Assembly (NCBI GenBank): GCA_030247675.1
Contig: JAOTRX010000009.1
Coordinates: 62,001 to 126,000 of the forward strand
Direction: 5' to 3'
Length of the DNA stretch: 64,000 nt
DNA from: Desulforhopalus sp.
GTDB lineage: Bacteria > Desulfobacterota > Desulfobulbia > Desulfobulbales > Desulfocapsaceae
Below the pieces are notes generated by a model. The model was given only the letters and a program-made list of their open reading frames with translations. It had not been told where the DNA came from and did not search any database. The position numbers were made by a program, and so were the translations under genes. Positions 35,828-44,167 of this stretch are shown in pieces. Numbering within the stretch: position 1 is the stretch's first letter; each line of letters starts with the position of its first letter.

Positions 35828-36217
35828 TTAGGGAGTCTTTCTGTACCCTAGTCCGGAAAAAATCGATACAAGCGATCCATCTTCATCGAAGACGCTCACC
35901 TGATAGCCACTGATTCTTTTTTGTTTTGTAATCTCAATGGCTTCTGCTCGCAATTTCTTGCCTGTCGGGGCCTTGAAATAGGTGATATTGACATTCATGC
36001 CAACGGTTGGACAGCCATCGGAATTAGCAGCGACCGCAAAGGCGTAATCCGCCAAGGTGAAGATGACGCCACCTTGAACCCTGCCGACACCGTTCAGATG
36101 ATTTTCATTAAGTATCAACTCGGTGACTGCGTATCCATCCCGTGCTTCGCGTATTTCAATTCCCAAGTATTTTGCAAATTGATCGTTTCGAACGTTATTG
36201 AATAACTCGTTTTTCAC
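35828..36217 (-). CDS. PaaI-like hotdog thioesterase
   Basis: A 129-residue hotdog-fold acyl-CoA thioesterase with NHLNGVGRVQGGVIFTLADY (the active-site HG of the family is replaced by Val-Gln-Gly-Gly here), VGMNVNITYFKAPTGKKLRA and a C-terminal beta strand. I chose GTG at 36217, which has TAGGAG 7 bases upstream. Near the GNAT gene, same strand. Its CoA ester is unknown. Confidence 0.8.
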   Translation of the reverse strand: MKNELFNNVRNDQFAKYLGIEIREARDGYAVTELILNENHLNGVGRVQGGVIFTLADYAFAVAANSDGCPTVGMNVNITYFKAPTGKKLRAEAIEITKQKRISGYQVSVFDEDGSLVSIFSGLGYRKTP

Positions 36218-36293
36218 TACACAACTCCTACTGACCAATACAATTTTTCAACGACGTTTGGCGTACAGTCTGTTAATTTTTAGATTTTTAAAA

Positions 36294-36403
36294 TGGTGTA
36301 GAGGGGAGGAATCGAACCTCCCTGCGCTCGCTCTTGGTAGGTAATAAATTATTAAGTCAGTCCATCTCTCGCTTGGATCGGAAAATAGTCACCAGACCTC
36401 TAC
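36294..36403 (-). ncRNA. tRNA-like structure lacking a recognisable anticodon arm
   Basis: On the minus strand, 5' GTAGAGG (36403-36397) pairs perfectly with CCTCTAC (36304-36298), followed by discriminator A and an encoded CCA (36296-36294). Just inside is a perfect T arm, GGAGG-TTCGATT-CCTCC, with the canonical TTCGA loop. The middle, about 75 nt, is longer than in any ordinary tRNA, and I could fold neither a GG-containing D loop nor a 5-bp anticodon arm with a 7-base loop. It could be a tRNA pseudogene, an unusual tRNA or a tRNA mimic. It does not have the UCA anticodon expected for tRNA-Sec. Confidence 0.4.
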
Positions 36404-36468
36404 AGGAGCGCTTTTCCACACCAACCGCATGCCTTTTTTATAAAGCTGCCAGCGTTTGTGTTTTCCAT
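36400..36468 (-). CDS. Very short frame with GGAGG and a CxxC motif (uncertain)
   Basis: A GGAGG lies 6 bases before the ATG at 36468. The 22-codon peptide is rich in Lys and Ala and contains ACGWCGK. It ends in TAG (36402-36400), which is also the first bases of the tRNA-like 5' strand. Beyond the TAG the same frame continues 15 codons (RSGDYFPIQARDGLT) to TAA. It might be a remnant of a CxxC zinc-ribbon protein. Only SD and motif support it. Confidence 0.25.
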   Translation of the reverse strand: MENTNAGSFIKKACGWCGKALL

Positions 36469-36766
36469 AATTACCTCCATTGAAAAATTTAATACAAAAG
36501 AAAGCAACTCTTCCAACCCAAACGAGATGTCAACTGGCCATCCAATTAATATTTTTAGGTCCAAGCTCTAGTAATTACATATATTATTTCATGTCGAAGG
36601 TATTCGTAAAGTTAACTAACAGTTCAACGGATCAGAAAACCACACCAGGACAGAGTGCTTAATTGAAAGAGCAAAATTATGAAAATAAAAGCACGCAATT
36701 TCTGAAAAATACACTGATGTTGTGTGAAAGGGACATGAAAGGAGATGTCAGTCAGCAAAAAGGAGC

Positions 36767-36808
36767 GAGGTTGGACAGCCAAGGTATTTCACAGTGTTGT
36801 CCAACCTC
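36767..36808 (-). terminator. Hairpin with U-run after the BMP gene
   Basis: GAGGTTGGACA (36767-36777) and TGTCCAACCTC (36798-36808) form an 11-bp stem 31 bases beyond the BMP stop. On the minus strand it is followed within 5 bases by UUUUU, consistent with an intrinsic terminator. Confidence 0.6.
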
Positions 36809-36838
36809 TAGGGTTTAACCTACTACATTTTCCATGCC

Positions 36839-38014
36839 TTACTTAGACGCCCCGTCCATCCCCTCAAGCAGTTGCGCGAGGTTCCAGACCTGGTCGTCGG
36901 TGGCGGCAACTCCGTCTTTCAGGAAGGGTGAGCCGTCTTGGAAATTCATGGGACCGGTAAAGAGATTGAGGCCGCCGGCCAGGGCCTTCTGGAAGTCGGC
37001 AAGGGCCTGTTTCTGACTGTCGCCGAGGGCGTTGCCCGGCATGAAGCCGATGGTGGTGGTGGCGGGGTTATTGATTGCCTGCCAATCCGGGCCGAGCCAG
37101 AGGAACTGCTGCTTCCATTTGCCGGTCATGGCCTCGCCGATCAGCTTGGTATAGCCGGGAATCCAGTTAAAATAGGGCACGCCGAGGCAGGCGTCGGGTG
37201 CTGAGGCGCAGGCACCCTGATAATCATAGGGGATGGCCCAAACCGCTTTGCCGTCCTTTTTCTTCTGGCCGGCGACCACCAGGGCCTCGGTGGTATCGAT
37301 ACCGGAGATGACCACGTCATGGCCGGCATCGAAAAAGCTATTAGTGACAAGCGTCGGGTCGGAGGTGACACCGGGGATATTGAACCAGAAGCCTATCCAG
37401 CTTACCTTGAATTTCAGATCGGCGGCCGGTTTCTTCAAGACCTTGGTCCAGGCGTAGCGGGCACCGAGGTAAGCGGAGGCGGTCAGTCGGCGGGTTTCGG
37501 CATTAATCAGCGGTCCGAGGTAGCCGATCTTGCCGGTTTGCGAGGTCATGGCGGCGACAAAGCCGGCCATCATTTTGCCGTATTCCATGCGGCCCATGAG
37601 GTTACTGAGATTGGCGCCCGACTTGCCGGTCAGGGCGTCGTCACCGGAGATGTGGATAAACTGCACATCCGGATGCATCGCCGCCGCCTCGCGGATGCCG
37701 TCCTTCATATCGTCGGAGTTGCCGATGATCAGTTTGGCGCCTTTTGACACCAGATCGTCCACCAGCATTGGGATGGTGATTCCCTGCCGGTCGGCTGGAT
37801 TGACCTTGTCGATATACAGCATTTTCGCGCCCGGGAAGACCTTCTCCATGGCCTGGCCTGCCTCGAAATGGGCCTGGCTCCAGCCGTGATCGCCCGCCGG
37901 GCCAACCAGCAGCAGGCCGAAGGGGTAGTCGGCGGCAAACACGTGGCTGCCTGCCGGACAGAGGAGAACGCACGAAAACAGCAGTGCCAGGAAGACCGTT
38001 GAGATACTCTTCAT
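36839..38014 (-). CDS. BMP-family ABC transporter substrate-binding protein
   Basis: A 391-residue exported protein with a signal peptide (MKSISTVFLALLFSCVLLCP ... HVFAA). The mature start YPFGLLLVGPAGDHGWSQAH is the BMP/PnrA/Med pattern, with FIHISGDDALTG, NLSNLMGRMEYGKMMAGFVA and DVVISGIDTTEALVV further on. BMP proteins bind nucleosides, autoinducer-like sugars or purines; the ligand here is unknown. The SD AAGGAG is good. The ATPase/permease genes are on the same strand 1.7 kb downstream, beyond a terminator. Confidence 0.88.
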   Translation of the reverse strand: MKSISTVFLALLFSCVLLCPAGSHVFAADYPFGLLLVGPAGDHGWSQAHFEAGQAMEKVFPGAKMLYIDKVNPADRQGITIPMLVDDLVSKGAKLIIGNSDDMKDGIREAAAMHPDVQFIHISGDDALTGKSGANLSNLMGRMEYGKMMAGFVAAMTSQTGKIGYLGPLINAETRRLTASAYLGARYAWTKVLKKPAADLKFKVSWIGFWFNIPGVTSDPTLVTNSFFDAGHDVVISGIDTTEALVVAGQKKKDGKAVWAIPYDYQGACASAPDACLGVPYFNWIPGYTKLIGEAMTGKWKQQFLWLGPDWQAINNPATTTIGFMPGNALGDSQKQALADFQKALAGGLNLFTGPMNFQDGSPFLKDGVAATDDQVWNLAQLLEGMDGASK

Positions 38015-38243
38015 CTTTTTGCTCCTTGTTGGATTGAATAAAGTAATGCTTTTGCCGAAGAAACCTCGATCATAATCAATATTACCCTGAGATTCACGGA
38101 AAAAAAGGTGCGGGAAGAGGCCATGCCGGTACCGGCAAGGCCTGGAAAAATGCGACCTATTGCTCGAAATTCCGCAGGGAATGTTTACCGTAGGCGAGAA
38201 GCGTGCAGAAGCAGGGATCGGGGAGTCATAACAAGAGGGATTT

Positions 38244-38933
38244 ATGGTCGATATCATTTTGGCAGCCGACGGGCTGAGCAAACATTACTACCTTGGCGGG
38301 CAGAAAATCGCCGTCTTAAACGACGTCTCGTTATCTATTAAAAAGGGCGAGTTCGTGGTGATCAGCGGCAACAGCGGCAGCGGCAAGACCACCCTGCTGA
38401 GTATCCTCTCCGGCCTCGATCTGCCAACCAGCGGCAAGATAACCATCGCCGGACGCGATATCACCGGACTCAGCGAAGACCAGCTGGCCCCTTTGCGTAA
38501 TGGCCTGACTGGTTTTGTCTTTCAGGCCTTTCATCTCATTCCATCGCTTAATGCCCTGGAAAACGTCATGTTTCCTGCGGAATTGAAAAAAGATCCGCAG
38601 GCCCGGCAAAAAGCGGAAGGCCTTCTCGACCGGGTGGGGCTACTGCCGCGCCGCCATAATTTCCCCGAGCAGCTTTCCGGCGGCGAGCAACAGCGGGTGG
38701 CGATCTGCCGGGCACTGATCAACGGGCCGGAGATCGTCTTTGCCGACGAGCCGACCGGCAATCTCGACTCCGGCAATAGCGAGGGGATCATCAAGCTCCT
38801 CCTTGATCTCCACGACGCGCGCCAAACCACCCTGGTCATGGCCACTCACAGTCAGGCCTTGGCGGCGCGGGCCGATCGGATAATCCGCCTGCACGACGGC
38901 AGGATTGCAGACGTTGGAGCGGCGGCACTATGA
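38244..38933 (+). CDS. LolD/YbbA-type ABC ATPase
   Basis: A 229-residue MacB/LolD-class ATPase: Walker A GNSGSGKTTLLS at about 46, the Q-loop GFVFQAFHLIPSLNALENVM, signature LSGGEQQRVAICRAL, Walker B IVFADEPTGNLDS and the H-loop MATHSQ. It overlaps the following large permease gene as ATGA. Together with the TesA-like gene, the order matches the E. coli ybbA-ybbP/tesA neighbourhood. Confidence 0.9.
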   Translation: MVDIILAADGLSKHYYLGGQKIAVLNDVSLSIKKGEFVVISGNSGSGKTTLLSILSGLDLPTSGKITIAGRDITGLSEDQLAPLRNGLTGFVFQAFHLIPSLNALENVMFPAELKKDPQARQKAEGLLDRVGLLPRRHNFPEQLSGGEQQRVAICRALINGPEIVFADEPTGNLDSGNSEGIIKLLLDLHDARQTTLVMATHSQALAARADRIIRLHDGRIADVGAAAL

Positions 38934-41428
38934 ATCTACGCTTCCTGTTCCGGGAAATCGTCCATAGCCGTGGCCAGGCGGCCATCTTTGTGCTTTGCGT
39001 TGCCTTATCGCTGGTGAGTATCGTCGCCATCAACAGCTTTCGCCGCGATGTCCAGGGCGTCATCGCCGGCGATGCCCGAAGCCTGCACGGCGGCGATGTC
39101 ATCGTCCGCTCGAACGCCGAGCTGTCGCCGCCCCTCAGTACTGAACTGGCGGAACTGCGCCGGGAAGAGGGCATCGCCGCGGTCAGTACCTGGGAGTTCT
39201 ACTCGGTGGCGAGACGGCAGGACGGCAAGGCCACCCTCTTCAGCAATATTACCGCGGTGGAGAACGGCTATCCGCTATATGGCCGGGTGGAGCTGCGCTC
39301 CGGCCGCGAGCTGGCGGCGGTTCTTGGTCCCGGCAAGGCCATCGTCGCCGAGACCCTTCTCCAGCGACTGGGGCTTGCCGTCGGCGACCCCTTGTTGCTG
39401 GGCGGTGCAAGCCTTGAGATCGTCGATGTGGTCGGCCGAGAGTCACTGCGGCCCGTCGATTTTTTTAACTTTGGTCCGCGGATCATCGTCTCGACCGCCG
39501 ACCTGCAGGCCATGGATCTGGTCGGCAAGGGCAGCCGGGTTTCCTACAAGACCCTCGTAAAACTTGCTGATCAGAGCCGGCAGGAAGCCATCGTCGCCCG
39601 CCTGCAGGCAAAGGCGGCGCCAGGGCAGGAGCGGGTCAGCACCGCTGCCGACGCCGGTTCCCGGGTCAAGCGGTTCTTTGATAACCTGCTGTTCTTTTTG
39701 TCGCTCATCTCCGTTTTTACCTTGCTGCTGGCGGGAATCGGCATGCAGAGTTCCCTTGCCGCCCTGTTGCGGCGAAAGGTGAAGAGTTTTGCCATCATCC
39801 GCGCCCTTGGGGCGACCAGCGGTTTTTTGCTCGGCCATTATCTGCTGTTGGTGCTGTTCCTCAGCGTCATTGGTTCCAGCCTGGGAATTGTCGCCGGGCT
39901 TCTTGTCAAACAGAGTTTTACTGGCCTTCTCGCTGGCCTCCTTCCCGAGAATATTGCCCTCGGGGTCTCGTTTCGCGATCTCCTCGAAGGTTTGGGGCTG
40001 GGGCTTGTGGTGGTGGCATTTTTCACCTTTTTGCCGCTGAGCGGCATAGAAGGCGTCAAACCCTCGGCTATTTTCCGGAAGGAGGCCGGAGCCGGTCTGC
40101 ACCGCAAGACCACCCGGATACTTCTCGGCTGCGGGCTTCTCCTGCTCCTTGCATTGGTGGCGCGGCAGCTCGACGACGTGCGCAGCGGCCTGTATTTTGT
40201 CGGCGGTGTGGCTATTCTGGTGGTCTGTATCGCCGCATCCATTGATCTTTTGCTGCGACTGCTGGCCCGCTGCACCTTCCGAACGCTCGCCCTGCGCCAG
40301 GCGGTGCGCAGCCTCCTCAGGCCGGGGAATGCCAGCCGGGCGGTCATCGTTACCCTCGCCTCGGCCCTGGCGGTGCTCTTTGCCATCTATCTGGTCGAAG
40401 AAAACCTCCGTGCCACCTATATCAACTCCTATCCGGCCGATGCGCCGAACTTCTTCTGCCTCGATATTCAGAAGGAGCAGCAACAGGGCTTCGTCCAGCT
40501 GGTTGGCCGGGAGGTGGAGCTTTTTCCGGTTGTCCGCGGCAGGCTGCAGGCGATTAACGGCAGTAAGATCAACCGTGAGGCGGAGCTGCAAAAGCGCGGG
40601 GACAGTCTCGCCAGGGAGTTTAGTCTGACCTATCGTGAGACCCTGCTGGCCGACGAGGTCCTGGTAGCGGGCGAGGGGCTGTTCGGGGGTCGCGATCGGC
40701 CCGGCGACGACCTGCCGCCGGTGTCGCTTCTTGATACGGTGGTTGAAATGGGTGATTTCAAGATCGGCGATATCCTCGATTTCAATATCCAGGGTGTGCC
40801 ATTGCGGGCCGAAGTGACCTCGATTCGCAGCCGCACCAAGTCGATGCTCTATCCGTTTTTCTACTTTGTCTTTCCGGAAAAGTATCTGCGGGCCGCCCCC
40901 CAGACATCCTTTGCCGCTCTCAAGGTCACCCAGGATGAGGTCGCTCAGCTGGAGAATACCATCGTCAATACCTATCCGAACATCAGCCCGATAAATGTCG
41001 GCGAATCAGCGGCTGAGCTCGGCCGGCTGATGGAAAAGCTGTCGGTCATGGTGACATTTTTTGCCTCATTTTCCATTCTTGCCGGGGGGCTCATCCTGGT
41101 GAGTTCGATTCTTGCGACGCGGATGGCGCGGATGGAGGAGGCGGTGCACTATAAGATACTCGGGGCCAACACCTTCTTTGTCCTCAGGGTCTTTCTGCTC
41201 GAAAACCTCCTCCTCGCACTTTTTTCCGGCATCGCTGCCGTCTTTGTCGCCGAATTCGGCAGTTGGGCGCTGTGCCATTATTATCTGGGTTTCCAGGCCG
41301 AATCCTATTGGCAGGCCGGTTTTATCCTCGTTGCCGGAACGGCACTGCTGGTGGTACTACTTGGCTTACTCAGTTCGGTAACCATTATCCGTCAAAAACC
41401 GGGGCGATATCTCCGCGAACAGGCATAA
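38930..41428 (+). CDS. YbbP-like FtsX-family ABC permease
   Basis: An 832-residue permease of the MacB-FtsX class. TM1 is at the N-terminus (QAAIFVLCVALSLVSIVAIN), a long periplasmic domain follows, then FtsX blocks (LLRRKVKSFAIIRALGATSG at about 280-300 and RMEEAVHYKILGANTFFVLR near 735-755), matching the large two-block YbbP. Its role is likely extraction or export of lipophilic or envelope substrates powered by the YbbA-like ATPase. Confidence 0.88.
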   Translation: MNLRFLFREIVHSRGQAAIFVLCVALSLVSIVAINSFRRDVQGVIAGDARSLHGGDVIVRSNAELSPPLSTELAELRREEGIAAVSTWEFYSVARRQDGKATLFSNITAVENGYPLYGRVELRSGRELAAVLGPGKAIVAETLLQRLGLAVGDPLLLGGASLEIVDVVGRESLRPVDFFNFGPRIIVSTADLQAMDLVGKGSRVSYKTLVKLADQSRQEAIVARLQAKAAPGQERVSTAADAGSRVKRFFDNLLFFLSLISVFTLLLAGIGMQSSLAALLRRKVKSFAIIRALGATSGFLLGHYLLLVLFLSVIGSSLGIVAGLLVKQSFTGLLAGLLPENIALGVSFRDLLEGLGLGLVVVAFFTFLPLSGIEGVKPSAIFRKEAGAGLHRKTTRILLGCGLLLLLALVARQLDDVRSGLYFVGGVAILVVCIAASIDLLLRLLARCTFRTLALRQAVRSLLRPGNASRAVIVTLASALAVLFAIYLVEENLRATYINSYPADAPNFFCLDIQKEQQQGFVQLVGREVELFPVVRGRLQAINGSKINREAELQKRGDSLAREFSLTYRETLLADEVLVAGEGLFGGRDRPGDDLPPVSLLDTVVEMGDFKIGDILDFNIQGVPLRAEVTSIRSRTKSMLYPFFYFVFPEKYLRAAPQTSFAALKVTQDEVAQLENTIVNTYPNISPINVGESAAELGRLMEKLSVMVTFFASFSILAGGLILVSSILATRMARMEEAVHYKILGANTFFVLRVFLLENLLLALFSGIAAVFVAEFGSWALCHYYLGFQAESYWQAGFILVAGTALLVVLLGLLSSVTIIRQKPGRYLREQA

Positions 41429-41456
41429 ACCTTGCGAGGCCCATGAGGAAAAATCA

Positions 41457-42122
41457 GTGAAGATACTTTACATTACGGTACTGGTAACGGCCCTTGCCCT
41501 TGCCGGTTGCCGGGGCGATCAGCCAGAGAAAAAGGCGCGGCAGGAGACCACGGGCGCGGCAAAGACCATTGTCGCGGTTGGCGACAGTTTGACTGCCGGA
41601 TATGGCCTTGGCGAAGAGGAAAGCTATCCGGCCCTCCTTGAAAAAAGGTTGCAGGCCGATGGTCATCAATACCGGGTGATCAACGCCGGGGCCACCGCCG
41701 AGACGAGCAGCGGCACTTTAGCCCGGATAGAGTGGATCCTTACCCTTCAGCCGGATATCGTCATCCTTGAAACCGGCGCCAATGACGGGCTGCGCGGCAT
41801 CGATCCGCAGCTTGCCGAAAAAAATATCCGGGAGATTTTGAAGATCCTGGCTGATCACGATGTAGTCGTGCTGCTTGCCGGGATGCGGATGGTGCGGAAC
41901 CTCGGGCCGATGTACGTGGCGGAATTCAACGCCATCTATCCGCGTCTGGCCAAAGAAAGCGGTGCGGTCTTTATGCCGTTTTTCCTCGAAGGCGTTGCCA
42001 TGGAGGCGAGCCTCAACCAGCAAGACGGCGTCCACCCCAATGGCGCCGGCTATAAAAAAATCACCGACAATATCTACCCCTATGTGCTTGAAGTAATAAA
42101 AAGAAGAGAGGGGCGAGAGTGA
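41457..42122 (+). CDS. TesA-like SGNH esterase/lysophospholipase, predicted lipoprotein
   Basis: A 221-residue SGNH hydrolase. The lipobox ALALAGCRG at about 14-22 predicts lipidation, unlike soluble periplasmic TesA. Catalytic blocks: VAVGDSLTAGYGL (Ser), INAGATAETSSG (Gly), ETGANDGLRG (Asn), and GVHPNGAGYKKI (Asp-x-x-His with Gly for Asp: QQDGVHPN). Start GTG at 41457 with GAGGA. It lies 28 bases after the permease gene, an arrangement shared with the E. coli tesA-ybbAP locus. Confidence 0.85.
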   Translation: MKILYITVLVTALALAGCRGDQPEKKARQETTGAAKTIVAVGDSLTAGYGLGEEESYPALLEKRLQADGHQYRVINAGATAETSSGTLARIEWILTLQPDIVILETGANDGLRGIDPQLAEKNIREILKILADHDVVVLLAGMRMVRNLGPMYVAEFNAIYPRLAKESGAVFMPFFLEGVAMEASLNQQDGVHPNGAGYKKITDNIYPYVLEVIKRREGRE

Positions 42123-42195
42123 TGGTGGGCAAGGTGATAAAGGTCCACGCAAAAGGCCTTGTTTCCCCTTGGTGTCGAGGTTTTCCGGCCGTCTT

Positions 42196-43164
42196 TTAAA
42201 TTATCTGCATGGCAAGAAGGACACCAACCACCAAGGCCAAAACCACCCGGTAATAGCCAAAGATCTCCAGGCCGTGGCGGTTGAGATAGGCGACCATCCA
42301 TTTGACCGAGATCACCGCTGAAACAAAGGCGAAAAACAGTCCAATGGCCAGCGATTGGGGGCTAAAGGTCTGCAGCATCGCCTGGCCGTGCTTGAGACCG
42401 TCGTAGACAGTGGCAGCGCCCAGGGTGACGACGCCGAGGAGAAAACTGAACTCGACCGCCGCCGGCAATCCAAGCCCGACCAGTACCCCGCCGACGATGG
42501 TTACTAAACTGCGGCTTACCCCCGGCCACATGGCGATGCATTGGGCAAAGCCGATAATCAGGGCCATTTTCCAGGTGAGATTTTCGAGTGCTCCGCCAAG
42601 ACGCACGGTGGGGTTGTAGCGGTTGCGGTAACTGACCGCAAGAATGGCCAGGCCACCGGCCAGCCAGGCCACTACCACCGGCCAGGGCCCAAAGAGATAT
42701 TCCTTGATCTGTCGATTAAAGATCAGGCCAAGAACTGCAGCCGGTAAAAAACCCGCCGCCATACCAATGAGCAGGCGCAGACCGACCGGATCGCGGCCGA
42801 ACAGGCCCATGACCATTTGCCTGACCCTTCCGAAATAAAGACCGAGCACGGCGATGATCGCCCCCGCCTGAATGCAGATGGCGTAGGCGTCGGCAGCCTC
42901 TTTGCCGAGGGCCTTTTCACCGGCCGAAAGATCCCGGTCCTCACCGATACCCATGATCCGTTGGGCAAGAAGCAGATGTCCGGTCGAGCTGACCGGCAGG
43001 TATTCGGTCAAGCCTTCCACCACGCCAAGGACTATTGCCTGGCCGGTGGTCATGTCGCTTTTGTGGGGGCTGGAGGAGTCTTCTTGGGATGTTGCTCCTG
43101 CCCAGCAGGCGATAAGGAGGAGGGCTGTGGCGGTTGCCGATATCAGCTGGTTCTTGCCGGTCAT
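42196..43164 (-). CDS. uppP: Undecaprenyl-diphosphatase UppP (BacA)
   Basis: A 322-residue polytopic membrane phosphatase recycling undecaprenyl diphosphate. It has the catalytic motifs VLGVVEGLTEYLPVSSTGHL (E and the PxSSTGH) and MWPGVSRSLVTIVGG. An extra hydrophobic N-terminus, MTGKNQLISATATALLLIAC, precedes the usual family start, perhaps a signal peptide or an extra helix. The ATG is preceded by AGGA at 8 bases. The leader contains a terminator hairpin and a recurrent element. Confidence 0.9.
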   Translation of the reverse strand: MTGKNQLISATATALLLIACWAGATSQEDSSSPHKSDMTTGQAIVLGVVEGLTEYLPVSSTGHLLLAQRIMGIGEDRDLSAGEKALGKEAADAYAICIQAGAIIAVLGLYFGRVRQMVMGLFGRDPVGLRLLIGMAAGFLPAAVLGLIFNRQIKEYLFGPWPVVVAWLAGGLAILAVSYRNRYNPTVRLGGALENLTWKMALIIGFAQCIAMWPGVSRSLVTIVGGVLVGLGLPAAVEFSFLLGVVTLGAATVYDGLKHGQAMLQTFSPQSLAIGLFFAFVSAVISVKWMVAYLNRHGLEIFGYYRVVLALVVGVLLAMQII

Positions 43165-43183
43165 GAAGAGGTCCTGATGGTTG

Positions 43184-43215
43184 AAAAAAATAATTGCTGC
43201 CCCAAAAGGCAGCAA
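43184..43215 (-). terminator. Intrinsic-terminator-like hairpin in the uppP leader
   Basis: On the minus strand TTGCTGCC (43215-43208)-TTTTGG-GGCAGCAA (43201-43194) is followed by TTATTTTTTT. It ends 20 bases before the uppP ATG and lies downstream of the shared element at 43219-43277, so it is in the position of an attenuator for uppP. Confidence 0.65.
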
Positions 43216-43218
43216 GAT

Positions 43219-43277
43219 CTTACACCGCAAGGGCATACGTTGCGTACAAGCAGACAAGCTGCTCGACTCAACTTTAT
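43219..43277 (-). promoter_or_regulatory. Leader-like element upstream of uppP (copy 1)
   Basis: Minus strand: ATAAAGTTGAGTC, then the stem GAGCAG-CTTGT-CTGCTT, 10 bases, and TATGCCCTTGCGGTGTAAG. Compared with the copy at 52278-52333, the stem differs by a G-C to G-U change and the GCCCTTGCGGT box is identical, while linkers vary. This is the sort of variation expected of a structured RNA. Family not recognised. Confidence 0.45.
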
Positions 43278-43312
43278 AAACCGGAAAATACCAAGAAAGC
43301 GAGCGAATTAAA

Positions 43313-43341
43313 AAGGGGCCGTTCGAAACGAACAGCCCCTT
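43313..43341 (-). terminator. Terminator of the formate dehydrogenase locus
   Basis: AAGGGGC-x-GTTCG-AAA-CGAAC-x-GCCCCTT is a 12-bp stem with one mismatch and a triloop. On the minus strand it is followed by TTTTTAATT. It lies 51 bases after the fdhE stop, so it probably ends the fdh transcript. Confidence 0.8.
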
Positions 43342-43391
43342 GGGACATTCCTCGTTGAGGCACAAGGAAAACGGCAGCAGGGCCCGGAAAA

Positions 43392-44159
43392 TCAGCCCAT
43401 CTTTTTGAGGCTGATCGGGTTCGGGGCCAAACGGGCATAGCCCTTGCTTTGGGCGACGATATCGAGAGGCAGGCTTACTATGTCGGCGAGATCAAGGGCT
43501 ATATCGGTCAAGGTCTGGTGTTCGAAGACCTTCACATAGCTGTGGCAGGCATCGCAGGTGGAGACCCGGTAGCCTGGTTCATCGTCGGACATGATGGTGC
43601 TAAGTTTTTCAGTATCGATTGTTCCGCAGTTCGGGCAGCCGATAAAGCGGTACGGCCCGGATGTGCCGCAGAAGGTACAGTGCAGGAGGCGCGCCGGTCC
43701 CTCGATAATCGTGGCAACGGCCGCTTGGGCAGAGCAGAGCGGGCAGCGGCCGCCTTGCCATTCCTCGCCATCGAGGGGAAAACTCGCATGCAGTGCCTGG
43801 AAAAACGGCCGGCAAAACAAATACAGGACCTTGGCAAGTTCTTCCTCGTTACCGGTAAGGGAGGCGATTGTTGGCAGCTCTCCAAGAGGCAGGCGCATAA
43901 AATCGACCTCGCCGTTTTCCACGGCCTCGCCCAGCTGCGCGAAGGCCTCTTCCGGCAATTCAAAGATCGAGGCAAACAGCTTAAAAATCTGGCCGGCAAT
44001 AGCGCGAGGATATGCCTTAGTGTCATCGGCCGGTCCGGCTTTACGTTCCGGCAAAAGGGCTGAGGCCTCGGAGTGAAAGCGCTGCCATCTGGCGTAGAGT
44101 TCGAGAGGTTCTTTGAGGTGCGGGCGTTTTTCGATAACCGCCTGAATATCAATGGTCAT
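43392..44159 (-). CDS. fdhE: Formate dehydrogenase accessory protein FdhE
   Basis: The 255-residue FdhE-type rubredoxin-like protein has the paired cysteine motifs GGRCPLCSAQ, LLHCTFCGTSGPYRFIGCPN and VSTCDACHSYVKVFE, which bind iron in the family. FdhE helps assemble exported formate dehydrogenase. It ends the locus, 8 bases after the CcpA-type gene. This supports the preceding genes being one transcription unit. Confidence 0.9.
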   Translation of the reverse strand: MTIDIQAVIEKRPHLKEPLELYARWQRFHSEASALLPERKAGPADDTKAYPRAIAGQIFKLFASIFELPEEAFAQLGEAVENGEVDFMRLPLGELPTIASLTGNEEELAKVLYLFCRPFFQALHASFPLDGEEWQGGRCPLCSAQAAVATIIEGPARLLHCTFCGTSGPYRFIGCPNCGTIDTEKLSTIMSDDEPGYRVSTCDACHSYVKVFEHQTLTDIALDLADIVSLPLDIVAQSKGYARLAPNPISLKKMG

Positions 44160-44167
44160 AATACTCC

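Larger units (their letters stand above)
36218..36838. other. Intergenic region, 621 bases
   Basis: It holds the tRNA-like structure (36294-36403), a short SD-preceded frame (36400-36468) and the hairpin after the BMP gene (36767-36808). The remaining AT-rich 36480-36720 shows no gene. Confidence 0.45.

Noticed and set aside
36294..36403. tRNA-Sec (selC) for the selenoproteins of this window
   Set aside because: Sec tRNA needs a UCA anticodon in a 7-base loop, a long D stem and usually a G discriminator. None is seen; the discriminator is A.
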